Shown in pieces: positions 1 to 59,700 of a stretch of DNA of 64,000 nucleotides. Made by a program: the position numbers and the translations under genes. Positions within the stretch are counted from its first letter, which is position 1; every line of letters begins with the position of its first letter. The notes beneath the pieces are model-generated. The model saw only the letters and a program-made list of their open reading frames with translations. It was not told the DNA's origin and did not search any database. Source of the stretch: Charina bottae (lineage: Eukaryota > Chordata > Lepidosauria > Squamata > Charinaidae); NCBI GenBank assembly GCA_023362775.1, contig JALMGJ010000006.1, forward strand, positions 17,609,501-17,673,500. Direction: 5' to 3'.

Positions 1-2151
1 GGCTTGACATGTGACCATTCACCTAGGCAACTTATCACTTTATTTGGGAAGAACCATCAGGTTAAATCTCTGAATGGCTAAACAAATAGACTTTGAGGCA
101 CCAGCAATTAACATTCCTGAGGGGGGAGCTAACATGTGCTCTCCTGGAGCCCACAGAAAAAAAACTTTTAGGCTTGGCTTTTAAAACTAGCCTTCATATT
201 CTTTTAAGATCATAAAAATATATGCAACAACGTGTTCTTAGGCAAACCTACCTCACAGGGTTATTGGGAGGGGTTAGAGCTGTGTATGCAACCTTGAGTT
301 CCTGAACAAAAAGGGGAAATATAAATTTAACAATAAATAAACCCCTGGGCTGCCAGAGTTTATAATGGAAAAAGGTATTTTATTTATTTCATTCAGTTTC
401 TATCCAGCCCTATTTCAAGGGGGGAGCTAGGTAGCCAAATAAATATGTAATAGAAAGCAAAATATTGATTAAATTCACACCCTTTGAGTCATTTGCCTTG
501 CAAGTGAACCAATTGACATTTTTTTAAACCCTTTAACTTAAGTTTAAGTGCACAGTATCACTCACAATGTGTCTCTTTCAATGATGCAGAAATGCAGCTC
601 CAACAGAAGGGTGGGCCCTTTTCGTTTTATATTGTTTCAAGGCTGACAGGAAATTACACAAGTCTGTCCTCATCCCAAACACACTTGCTGACACGTTTTT
701 TTAGTCAAACAACGGCAGGTGCGGGTCTGATATCTGAGTAAAACCTGTAATGTGAGAATATGGCAGGCCCTAACTTAGTAGGGTCCCACATCCCTCCCTC
801 TTTCCTTCTTCTGTATCTACCTATTCCATTTGTTCATAGAGACACATTAACTATATCACAATCTTAATTTTTGCAGTAACTGTTCTGTCTTGATCGTAGG
901 TGTCTACGGGATGAGGAAGCGACAGAAAGTATGGTGTAATGCAAGCTTTTCCTCTTATGTACTTGTGCATGTGACATCACATCTCAGGTGCAAAAGGATG
1001 GAGCTTATATGGTGACACCATGGCAACTTTGTGGTTAGGAACTAACGCCCTTCCTAGTTGGATTTACTTAAGCTTCCTGTAGGATGAAAAGAATAAACAT
1101 GGAGATTTCTGTTTTATTTATTTAAGACATTTCAACCATGCATTTCAAATTAACCCCTCCCTCCCCTGGAAAACATTATAAAACATGAAGACGTAACATT
1201 TATACTAGACACCATAAACTGATGCAACAAAGCCACTCCAGGGCCTTCTTCCCACCAGTGTCATTGGAGAATAGCATGCCTTTAAAATAGTTGAATTATA
1301 AAACTCTTCCCTTAAAACCTGAGCTCTACCTGGCAACAAGGATGTAATAAGGCAATTCCATCTGTCCCGCTGAAAGAAATATTTAGCTTCCCCTCTCCTT
1401 AGATTGTTTCAATTCCTGCCAATCATTACCAGAATTATTGCTTAACTTCATCCCTTTTTCTTTTTGTCATGTCCAAAAAAGTCAAGGTGGCCATCGCAGC
1501 CATGCAGTCAGAACTCCACCCATTTCTTATGAGCCATGACCATAAAAAAGGGTGGGGCTTCAACCATGCCATTTTTTTACCCCCTTGGACACCCCAGTCA
1601 TGCCTTAGAGCAGTGTTTCTCAACCTTGGCAACTTTAAGATGTGTGGACTTCAACTCCCAGAATTCCCCAGCCAGCATCAGTCAACTAAATTGGCTAGTT
1701 AATTAATTAAAAAAAGATAATCTTGCAGACTGGATGAAACAGTGGGACAAAAAATGTACCATTTTCAGCTAAGAACTATCCTCCATCTTTAGGGTAAGAT
1801 GCCTCCCATGTTCCATTTATGAATTGTAACTGCATGACATGGCTTATATAATTATCTACACATCAATTAAAAGGGAAAGTATTTTGGCAGGCTGTTGTAT
1901 CTTGACAGTGTTTAGTGGGAGTTAGGTGCCAGAATTTCAGCACAGCAGCTGACAGATCCGCTTCCATCCCCTCGTTAAACCCCTGACTCTCACTTTCTGA
2001 TCTGATTCAGCATTTACCTGTCATTTACACTTACAAATGGTGTGACTTCTTCCAGGAGCTCTATGGAAAATTTCAGTTTCTGCCCCTATAATACATCTTG
2101 GTTTTTCTCTCCAATCCTTCCTTCCTTGTTTTTTGTTTTGTTCTCCCACAG
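1..2151. other. Intronic sequence upstream of the first recognised CACNA2D4 exon
   Basis: No coding exon recognised. Around 235-355 there is a degenerate SINE-like stretch (CCTACCTCACAGGGTTATTG ... AATATAAATTTAACAATAAA) on the + strand. A hAT MITE half lies at 1611-1678. Around 1476-1590 is a repeat starting AAAAAAGTCAAGGTGG; a diverged relative lies near 5952-6035. Confidence 0.5.
1611..1678 (+). mobile_element. hAT-type MITE family A, half copy
   Basis: Starts CAGTGTTTCTCAACCTTGGC and runs through the arm ending CCCCAGCCAGC. It is one arm of the palindromic element found complete at 16181, 17504 and 42091; the second arm is absent. Confidence 0.7.
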
Positions 2152-49747
<47,596 letters not shown>

Positions 49748-50008
49748 CAAAGTCCACCACAGTCCTTACATTGAGCATGGACTGCTATTTTCTCATGGAC
49801 CCAAAACAGAGACCCAGTCACAACTTGATTTCATCACTCCTGAAGGACTTCCTAGCTCTGCATTGTATTTACAAGTGAGACAGAAGGGGGATAGTAACTA
49901 TGAGACAAAGCTAACAGATGACCCTTCCAGTCTCTACAGTACAGAGATGTTCATATAGGGGGAGTAATGGTGAATGATGTTTACTAGATTCTGTCCTACC
50001 ATATAGAC

Positions 50009-50074
50009 CAGTGTTTCTCAACCGTGGCAACTTTAAGATACATGGACTTCAACTCCCAGAATTCCCCAGCCAGC
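50009..50074 (+). mobile_element. hAT-type MITE family A, half copy
   Basis: CAGTGTTTCTCAACCGTGGC to CCCCAGCCAGCA. Only one arm, as at 1611. Confidence 0.7.
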
Positions 50075-50967
50075 ACTAGACTGTAATGAATTAGCTTTCT
50101 CCATCTTGGAATCTAATGATTCCATCAGTGCTATCTACTGGATTTAAGCCTCTAATAACCACCTTTTGCTTCTAAACACTTGAACATTTTATAGAATACT
50201 TAGGATTCCCTGTGTAAATTACAGAACAAAGTTTTAATCACGATCAGACTGAAATTTACAAATTAGGACGCTCACTGTGGCAATGACAATGTTTTCAAAA
50301 GGAGATGCACCCATAAGATGTAGAAATTCTCTCTACTTTTGGAAGATATTTTGCTTTGTGAAAGAAACTGGGCAAAATTTTCATGCTTCTTCAGGATTTT
50401 ATACATTTCATCCTTAGGAACTTAAATGCCAGATTAACAGCAAAAAGTTGAGAGTCTTACTGTAGGAGACTCAAAACTGAAGTCAGATTAACTCAATATG
50501 ACCGATTAGAAAGAAGTCATAATCCTACAAAGCAGTATCAGGAGGACTAGTATTTCATAAAGTTGTAAGAGGTTATTTACACTATCAAGTCCAACCCCCT
50601 GCTTGGTGCGGGAATCCAATTTTGTTGAATAATCAGTTCCCCAAAAGAAATTTGTGACAGGGTGTTTCATTTTGCTTCCTATATTGCTTCCACACACATC
50701 CTGCCCCCACCCCCAAGCATTTGCACTACACATTGCATAGTCATTTTGTTAACATGCACAAAGGATCACTTTTAACTTGATGCTGAAGCAACCATAAATT
50801 GGACTATTTATGAATACACATTACTTCACTTATACACAAGATATGTAAAATGAAATTGCTACACAATGAAACAGTTACACAAATCCACCCTTTGTAGGTG
50901 ACTGTGAGGTAACGGGGTCCAAATGAATCTAGTGTGAATTCCTTGCTTCCTCACTCACTGATGATGC

Positions 50968-50973
50968 AATAAA
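50968..50973 (+). promoter_or_regulatory. Candidate CACNA2D4 poly(A) signal AATAAA
   Basis: An AATAAA hexamer about 1.2 kb after the CACNA2D4 stop. A second AATAAA lies at 52006-52011. Which one is used cannot be settled from sequence alone. A hAT MITE half lies inside the presumed 3' UTR at 50009-50074. Confidence 0.35.
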
Positions 50974-52199
50974 ACATTTTCAGTACTTAACAGAAGGCAG
51001 TGAAAATATGAGGGCAACACCGAGGTTGAATCTTAAAAGATATTAAAACAGTACGAACAACTGAACTATTACGTCTGACTGGCATATTTTGGCATCTTTT
51101 TTCTTCCTGTTGGCCTAAATTTTACCCTTCAAGTGTTAGAGCATTTTAATATAACTGGACAGCTTGCAAGCCAAGACTTTCATGTTAATCAGTTCTAGGA
51201 CCACTATTAGGAATGATCCATCAGTAGGTAACAGTGTTTTACAAGAAACCCACAAGGGCCAGGGCCAGAGAGGAAAAGCATACAAGGGGATGGTGCTAGT
51301 CATGCCATGGCTATGGACTTTAGATCACCATCTTAAAACCTCCTTTCAGAGGGAGTAAATATAAGCAATCTGCACTCTATTGCCATAGACAAATAGACTT
51401 TGGAAATGTTCTTTTCACAAAGATACAATCCCTTCTGTTTTAGAATATTTAAACAGAAAGAAAAAGCCCATCAATTGACCTTGGCATATGCACACATAGT
51501 GTTAATTTGTCATTCTTCCAAAGGAAGCCATACTCTTGTAAGGCAATCTGTACTAATGCATCTGTTCTTCCAATTCCAAGCCAAATAGAGTTTTTGCACT
51601 CTTTCTCTTTTAATCTCTGAACAAACCACATCATAGAGGCAAGCTTGTGAAGCCAACTCTTCTGTGTGCAGGCCATTCATATTTTTAAAATGTTACTATA
51701 ACACAATTTTTTGCCCAAGTGTCTCAAGAGGCAGCCTAACAAACTTCTGACAGGGTAGATAAAAATGGTTCTACAAATGAGGTTTTAAAATCTTCAGAAA
51801 AATAAGTGGTGTGCAGGTCTCTTCACCTTGTAAATGGTCATAATATGCAGACAGTAATTATTTTACCTAGTGCTCTAAAAAGGGGAGAAGTGTACAAGAT
51901 GCACACAATCTGACTAAAACACAAGGCTTTGCTGAAAGAATTAAATGACAGACAATACTTGTTTAGTTTCAAATTAACATGGTTTAATGTTTCTACATAA
52001 TCTTCAATAAATGTATCTACGGGATTTAAAACAATAGTAATCAGCCTTTCATGCCAATTTGTATCAATCCACTTACATCTGAATTTCCCCCAAAAAAACT
52101 ATTAATAATGAAAAGATTTCCTGATAACTTTATTATACTTACATTTTCTGAGCTAATCTGATAGGTGTAGAAATATTGGACTTGATACCACTTTAAATG

Positions 52200-52532
52200 G
52201 GGGCGTGGTGGCTCAGCGGGTAAGACGCCAGGCTTGTCGATCAGAAGATCGCAAGTTTGGAGGTTCGAATCCCTAGCCCCGCCTGACGGAGTGAGCTCCC
52301 GCACTAGCCCCAGCTCTTGCCAACCTAACAATTTGAAAGCATGCAAATGCAAGTAGATAAATAGGTACCACTTTGGTGGGAAGGTAACAGCGTTCCACGC
52401 GCATCATGCCGGCCACATGACCGTGGAAGCGTCTTCGGACAACGCTGGCTCTTCGGCTGACAAACAGAGATGAGCACCGGCCCCTAGAGTCGGACACGAC
52501 TGCACAAATGTGTGGGGGGAACCTTTACCTTT
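52200..52532 (+). mobile_element. tRNA-headed SINE, full length, 14-bp TSD
   Basis: GGGGCGTGGTGGCTCAGCGG, GGAGGTTCGAATCCCTAGCC and GAGTCGGACACGACTGCAC, ending AACCTTTACCTTT. TACCACTTTAAATG is duplicated at 52186-52199 and 52533-52546. Confidence 0.94.
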
Positions 52533-52782
52533 TACCACTTTAAATGCATAGTTAGCAAATTGTATCATGCTCAGCATCAGCGTGTTCAACTTAGCCAAGC
52601 TTATCATGTTGTTGAGGCGAAAAAGGGGGAAAGAATCCTGCTAATATCACAGTTTAGTCAGATGATCATTATGTTAAGTTGTCAGAAGATTCAGAGCAAT
52701 ATGTTCTTGAACTTCTGTCTTGACCTAGATCAGATCTATAACCACGTCACTATATTAGTGTTTTGGATTGTCATTTATTTTT

Positions 52783-53318
52783 ATTTATTCATTCATTCAT
52801 TCATTTTCATTCATTCATTCATTCATTCATTCAATTTATACAGCCGCCCATCTCAAACCAGTGACTCTGGGTGGCTAACAATAATAAAAACAACAATAAA
52901 AACAATACCAAAAAATTAAATATAAATATAAATACAGCTGAGAGATCTTAAAATAAATTGAAATAATAAATAAATAATAAATTGAATAAATTGAAATAAT
53001 AAATAAATAAATAAAAGCCATAGGTGTTAACATAACCATGAAACGGGGCCCTTCACACTCGGGGCCCCAGGCCCGGGCACAAAGCCAGGTCTTCAAGGCC
53101 TTCCGAAAAGCCAAAAGGGTCGGGGCCATCCTAATCTCAGGAGGATGGATGTTCCAGAGGGCAGGCGCCACAGCAGAAAAGGCGCATCTCCTGGTCCCCG
53201 CCAGACGACATTCCTTGGCTGACGGGACCCGGAGCATGCCCATCCTGCTGGATCGGATTGGACGGGTAGAAAAAACTGGGAAAAGACGGTCCCTAAGGTA
53301 ACCCAGTCCCAAGCCATT
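52783..53318 (-). mobile_element. L2 LINE 3' end, ORF2 C-terminus
   Basis: The - frame from 53312 reads MGLGYLRDRLFPVFSTRPIR, ECRLAGTRRCAFSAVAPALW and IRMAPTLLAFRKALKTWLCA. (CATT)n and TACAGCCGCCCATCTC form the tail. A slightly different subfamily from the copy at 39099. Confidence 0.88.
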
Positions 53319-54194
53319 GCTTTTTTGGGGGAGGGGGGTGTAAAATTTTATGACAGAATAATGCTGGAGACACCCTCCTCCCCTTCAGTGCACATTGAGT
53401 TCGGCTGCATTTTAGCTTCACAGTATTGCCCTAAATCAACTCTGGATGGGTGGTTCTTCCGATGCTGAACTGCAAACTCCCACAATCCCACAGTACTCAC
53501 TATACTACCTGGGGCTGATGGAAATGGCTGTTTAATATAGAGAAAGCCAAAGATGGCAATCCCTAAATAGTTGTAAAGATATGTAAAAGGCAAAACAGAT
53601 TCAGGTGTTTGTTTCCATTAACACATAAGACTACCTCTTAGAATACGGTAACTTAAGATGCATCTGGGCAGTGACAGCTCTTAGCTAATCTTATCTAGGC
53701 TCAGGACTAAGCAGCCTCAAGTTTCGCTAATACTGGTATGAAAGTCCACCAGGGAATCCTGGGGTTGTAGGCTAGCCTGGGAAGTTGAAAAAACATCTGT
53801 ACTGGTACTGGATGTTCTGTATCATGCCAAGGAAACTTTGTGGACATGAAGTCATCAGGAATCAAACTTGACTTCTAAGAAGACTTCATCTTCTGACCCA
53901 ACAGGCATATATTTAAAAGTCTGCGGATGGTATAGATAATAGATAAGCTGCTGTGATGTGATCAAGCATTCAAATTTCCTCAGCTCAGGTTGCTAACTCT
54001 GTCACGTAAAAAAAAAACTAAGTGGTGAAAACCCTATCCTAGAACTCTCAGTATTCAGCCTTGATATTAAACCGATCACTTAACAGACCTCAGGATTAAA
54101 TTACCTGATACATATGTGAGTCATATTTTCACAAATTCAGCTACCCCTTATAATTTATAGACGTGGAAAGACAAAAACAAAAGCAAAAATCCAA

Positions 54195-56623
54195 ACCTGC
54201 TTTACATTTGTTCTTTTTATTAGAAGTTAAGAATACAACAAGTAACGGGATCCCATTGGCTGGAGACCCCCAATCTTCAAAATCCAAGATGTGCTTTGTT
54301 GCCTCCAACAGTGAGCAATTAGAAATGAAAATACTGAACAAGGCCACTAGTTAATGGGGGGGGGGGGGAGAGAGAGAGCTGCATATCTCAACTACGCTAC
54401 GCTGAACCCTGCACACACATCAAAAGAAAGCAAGCAAACCTCCAGTTGCTGAGAGTAAGGCGTTCAGGTGCCAACCTGGGAGGAAGTCTCAGCAAGCACC
54501 GCAGAAAAAGTGCACAGCTATGCAGTTTCATATCGGGACACAAGATATCTTCAACAGGAAGATCGGGAATAAGAACAGCGAAATGGTGCATTGTATTCTG
54601 TACAGGTTCTGTGCTGCTAGACTGGATTGCAAGTGCCACATTCAGAGTTGAGCATGGGATGATCCAGGGTAAGGAGACGTATTCTCTGCTGGTAGATACA
54701 GAGATACACCTCTAAAAGTGCTTCTCAAACAGGTAAGTCTGGGCGTGATATGTGTTACCACTTCCCCCCCTTAGGTAAACTATCCTTTTGCCAGCTGGCT
54801 CCATCAGCATAAAACTCCAAAGCTATCATAACTGGCCTCCCAGTTTTGTTGAAGGGGTTCAGTTAATACTGTTCTGTTTTCAGTTTGGGATCAGCCCACT
54901 GAAATACATTAGGCTGCCATTTTCACCTATATGTATTTAGTATCATGACCCTATCCAGGACACACATATTTGAATTTGCCTACAAGAACCAGTTAAGCAC
55001 CTCTTGCAGGTTTAAATACTTAGAGGAATCCATTTCAGAAGAGGAGCTGAGGGGAAAGAGGAAATCTGGAGACTAAGGACTTCTTCATAAAAATCTAACA
55101 TTTTAAAAATGTGACCAATTACGTTGCCCCACAATAAATCCTTGATAAATCACTATGGGCCAAATTAATTGTCCTTATAATGAGATAAATGGCTAATGTA
55201 GTAATTCTGCATTTTGCTCAGATGTTTCTTTCTAGATTCAATATAGCTCACCAGCAGTAACTATACTTCTTCTCACTTGCCATTCTGAGTGTTTTGCTGT
55301 GTCATTACAATCCCTTCTTCAAATGCTCCAGCCTCATACAATTAAAGCTGAAAACATTTGAAGGCGCTCACAACGTTCTCTTGGCACAAAGCACTATCTT
55401 AACAAGCAGAGGAAAACCACTGCACCCGGTCTATCCTGTGGTTTGTTTGCTTTTTACTGATTAAAAATAGTGCACAGTATTGTCCTATGCCCCAGGAGAA
55501 AAAGAATGGCAGTGTTACTATTGCAGCCAGTAGAGTTCAATCCATTTAATACAGACAACTGTGGTGTTACTGTAACTCAGCCACACACAAAATAATCCAG
55601 AACGGATTAACGTTTAGACAGCCAGTCCCCTTCTTAGAAAAACAAAAACAAAATTGTTTTCTTGTGTGTACTTCCCATCCCCTTGAGCATTTCCCCCCAG
55701 GCCAGATCACCTAGAAGGTTGGTACCCAACATTAACAACTGCACTTGGATAAACAAGACAGCACACCCAACTGAATGGTGAAACACTGATGAGAGACCCC
55801 AAAAGGTCGGGATATATGCCACATTGCGCCTCAAGCCATCAAGCCCCAACGTAGCAAAAGGCTAATGAAGGAATCTAAAAACCCACCCCAGGAGAGAGCT
55901 CAGGAGGCATGGCCCAGCAAGAGGGCAGACCTTGGCAGCCTCTTCCCTTAGCCTTAGGAACAGGCTGACCAGTAAGCGCTTCTTTGCTCTCAACCCTGGT
56001 GGGCAGCAGGCTGCGTCCATTGGGTCGAGCCAACCGGTATACACCAGCATTAGGAAGAATCTGCAGGATCCAGGTGCCTGACTGCAGGAGTTTCACCTAC
56101 CTTCCTTGCACTTAAAGGATTTGTGCAAAATAGAAACAGTGTGTGGTACTTGCATGTTGCAACCAATACAAAATCCATCTCCCTCCCCCCCTTTAAAACA
56201 TTTATAGAAACTTTTCAATTAAACAGAAAGTTAGAAATCTTATTTACATTTTTTTCTCCCAAAAGGGCATCTAAAAATCAACTTACCTGAACAAGATACA
56301 AATCTTAATTAAGCTAGATTTAAAAAAAGAAAAGAAAAAATTGCCAAGCCACTTCCCCAAGATAACTCTTTCTACAAATAAATATGGCATTGAACATAAG
56401 CTGATTAAGAAAGGGTTTTCTGTAGCTTCAGTTGTAGATCCCAGGAATAAGTTAAGGTTTAAGAATGTCCATGACTTCAGAACCAATTCACTCCAATGTT
56501 TGAGGTATGAATTTTTCTCCCACTTAAGATTCCCTGCAAAGCTTCCACACCGTTGTAGACAAAGTATGGACTGACTGCTCCCATGGTTCGGTTTTGGTTA
56601 TGATCCTCAACGTGGGACCACTC
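54195..56623 (-). other. ADIPOR2: Probable ADIPOR2 3' untranslated region
   Basis: About 2.4 kb follows the ADIPOR2 stop before the first AATAAA seen on the - strand (54216-54221). Unlike almost every other stretch of this size here, it contains no recognisable transposon, which fits an mRNA 3' end. The boundaries are inferred. Confidence 0.6.
54216..54221 (-). promoter_or_regulatory. ADIPOR2: Candidate ADIPOR2 poly(A) signal AATAAA
   Basis: On the - strand this reads AATAAA, about 2.4 kb after the ADIPOR2 stop. It is the first canonical hexamer I found downstream of the stop. An ATTAAA variant lies near 55550. Confidence 0.5.
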
Positions 56624-56752
56624 TCACTGCATCTCGTTCTCCGAGCAGCCTCCCCCAACGGTGAAACGGAACTCTTGAAGGTTTGAAACGCCATGGAAGT
56701 GCACAAAAGCACCAGCCACTACGAAAATATGAAAGAGCTGATGGGAGTGGAA
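56624..56752 (-). CDS. ADIPOR2: ADIPOR2 terminal coding exon (TM7, zinc-ligand His pair)
   Basis: A 129-nt exon after TCCTGTAG, reading FHSHQLFHIFVVAGAFVHFH, then GVSNLQEFRFTVGGGCSENE, MQ and TGA (stop at 56626-56624). The two histidines four residues apart in SHQLFH complete the zinc site. The last residues, CSENEMQ, differ from human CSEEDAL at the same length. Confidence 0.95.
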   Translation of the reverse strand, partial: FHSHQLFHIFVVAGAFVHFHGVSNLQEFRFTVGGGCSENEMQ

Positions 56753-59700
56753 CTACAGGAGAGGGGGGAAAAAACCACACACACACACAAAATATTATTA
56801 GAAATTGAAATATTTTTCAGAACAAGCACCAAATGACAACAGCAGTCTTACAGGCTCTTAGAAAGAGGACTAACCTGCTAGGGGACAAACAATTTCTTTG
56901 CTAGGAAACTATCTCTTGTCCCACGTTTTCAGGTCCGGTAAGCACCAAGTGGCAATTGATGACAATGACATATGGAGTCAGAACAGCTATTTCAAAAACC
57001 TCTATTTCTATAGCTACATGCCACTCTATCTCTGATAATGAACACTGTGATAGTTCAAGTGTCCCGTCCCCCCATCCCCCCCCCCATTTCTGGAAAGCCA
57101 ACAAATTTGCTAGGTGCTCCATTAGGGAGGGGATAGGCGGGGTATAAATATCACAAAAATAAAACTGCCCAATCAGCCTGTTTTACACCAGAGCTAAAGA
57201 GGCATTTCTAGAACAGCATTATAGCTTCAAATGTTTTTTTTTAAAATTACCACTGCAGATACACAGCAGGGGTAGCATTCGTGCCTCTCACCCTCCCTAG
57301 CATATGCTTGACAGCTTTTAACATACTTACCCAGATGTCACACTTGCCCGGGAAAAACCTCTCTGGGATACGAGCAGCATACAAGCCAGCACCAGTGATA
57401 TACAAACAGGCCATGAGGGCCAGCCATCCTATCTGCCCCATTGTGGCAGCCTTGAGAAGCCCTTCCGAGATGACAAAGTGCAGGGTGGGAATCACACCAC
57501 TAAGGCCCAGGGCCAGAAACACTCCTAGAAGACAAAGGAAATACAACAGATTCAGCCCTAGATACAAGTGCATGATGGCAAAATGAGATCAAATGGTCAA
57601 AACTCAGGATCCCAAAGAAAAACACTAAAGCTTTTTAATTTCTTAGGGCTATAGCTCTTCATAAATTGATAGGACTAAGACTGGTTCCGATCAATTAAAG
57701 TGGTTCTCCTGACCAATCCAGTTATAACTTCAATTTAGAAGAGCGCTTTTCTACCCGTGATCACCAACAGAGCAATGCCAACCAAGGTTTACCATTCCTT
57801 GCTCAAATAGAAGGATGCTGCAGAAGCCCTGAGCGTCCATGTCCTCTGCCTATATGGTGAGAATATCAACCTGAGTTTAACTTCCCTACCAACGAAACCC
57901 GGTTTGCTACTGAACCAGAGGCATTTGTGATAGAATGTATCCCTGAGGGGGGTGTGTGTGATGTGATGGATCTCGGAGCTGGAGGAGGCGGCGGCGCATT
58001 CCAGACCGATAAGCGTTCTCACAGTGTGGAAAGCCTTAGGGGGCCGGCTAAGAAAGTTAGGCTGGCCCCGCCTTAGAGTCCCAGTATTTTTCCCTTAGAT
58101 CAGTTAGGGCACCTTTAGTCTGGCAAGATTCTGTATTCTTCTTCTTCTTGGCGATCACTCGTAGCCAAGTAAGATTGTCTTCCAGGGGTAAAATCTTAAC
58201 AGTGGATCCGTAAGTGGCTGTAAAGGCCAATTCTGGATCCAAGAAGAGCAATAAAGAAACTTGACCCCTCTCTCAAACCACCTATCTTCTCTGTCTAAAA
58301 TGTGAACATTAAGAGGACATTAAGATAGGACCAATGTTTGGGAACCACTGGCTTAACATACTGTGCCAATCCAACCAAGTAGTCAGCCTATAGTACAGAG
58401 CTTTCCAAACTTTTCATGTTGGTGACACACTTTTTAGACATGCATCATTTTGCGACACACTCTTACAGCAGGGCATCATCTCAGCCTTGTGTTTTAGTCA
58501 GATTATGCCTCTCCAAGTTGGCATAAATGTATTCCTTGACCCCTCTCTCAAACCACCTATCTTCTCTGTCTAAAATGTGAACATTAATGTCCTCTTAATG
58601 TTCACATTTTAGACAGAGAAGATAGGTGGTTTGAGAGAGGGGTCAAGGAATCCATTTATGCCAATTTGGAAAATCCTTCCTTGAATAGAGGTGGGGGCCT
58701 CAGGCACAATCTTTCCCCTATTTTCCTTCCTGCTTTGTCTTCTGTGCCTAGGAAGATTAAGACCATTTCGCAAGCTCAACAGCAGCATGGTGATCTTAAC
58801 GATCCTCCTTTAGATGATAAAGGGACTTAGAAATAACATCTCAAAATAACCATGACCTAGCCCCAGGTGTAAGGTCACACAGCCACCTAGAAACATATTT
58901 AAGGATTCCCTTACTAACTTTGCTCAGACTGAAGAAGCTCCTTGGATAAGGAGTGAAACGTTTCCACTGAGAAAATAGAAATCCAGTTGACATGATTCAA
59001 GCTACAGATAGCTCATTGTCCCACAAACAAAATGCTACATAATGGGTACGATTAGAACACACAATGTAGGGAAAAAATATTGTGGCATTTCAGAGATTAA
59101 TAGATTTATTATGGCCTAAATGTTTGTAAAGAGTAGTCAATTTGACAGGAGCATCTTATTTTATCCACAGCTGGCAGATTTCTTTTACATAAACAGTTCG
59201 TGTTTGGGGGTTCTTTTTTTTTTGTATCTACATGCACACAAAATATATGACTAGTGAACAGTAACACTTTATATATGTATGAAGTAGTATTCATAGGCTG
59301 TAACAGATTTGTCTTTAAGATGTCACAAGACCTTCTGCTACAGAAACAGACATGTCTGGAATGTAACGTTAGGTAACTCTAAGCGATAATTGCATTATGT
59401 AATGTCAAAGGGGAGAGCATCCTTTATGCTAGGCTGAGTCATTCCAGCTGCGATATATGTTGCAAAGACCATTCTAGAAATCTCACCTGCTCGTACTCCT
59501 CGATATTCAGGGGTTGCAAACCTATCCCATTGTGAAACAATAATAGCTGCAATGCCCAGGACACAGATCACGATCAAATAGATGAAGCAGGGCTGAGGGT
59601 TGCAGTAAAAAGAGTAGTAAAGCCATGGGACGAAGCTGCCCATAATGAGAAGGGCAATCCCAGAATAGTCCAGCCTAAGACAAGGGAGGAAAAAAGTCAT

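Larger units (their letters stand above)
49748..54194. other. Region between the convergent CACNA2D4 and ADIPOR2 3' ends
   Basis: Presumably begins with the CACNA2D4 3' UTR. Holds a hAT family A half (50009-50074), a full SINE (52200-52532) and an L2 end (52783-53318). Nothing recognised at 50080-52180 or 53330-54190, apart from the poly(A) candidates at 50968 and 52006. Confidence 0.7.
57525..59486. other. ADIPOR2 intron (2.0 kb)
   Basis: Holds a possible LTR-like stretch (57930-58305), the patchwork palindrome (58260-58669) and a Penelope-like segment (58920-59006). Nothing recognised at 59020-59480. Confidence 0.65.

Noticed and set aside
1469..1702. Frame starting MSKKVKVAIAAMQ, at first sight like the CACNA2D4 VDKRTAIAAA segment
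   Set aside because: No donor in the right place, the sequence belongs to a repeat with a relative near 5952, and it runs on into a hAT MITE.
51164..51676. Small frames on both strands in the intergenic region
   Set aside because: No homology, short and overlapping on opposite strands; treated as chance.
54446..54715. 89-codon + strand frame within the ADIPOR2 3' UTR
   Set aside because: No recognisable homology, no splice context, and antisense to a probable UTR; consistent with chance.
57930..58305. A confident solo LTR call
   Set aside because: AATAAA and a CA end are suggestive, but no matching TSD or primer-binding context was found; kept only at low confidence.
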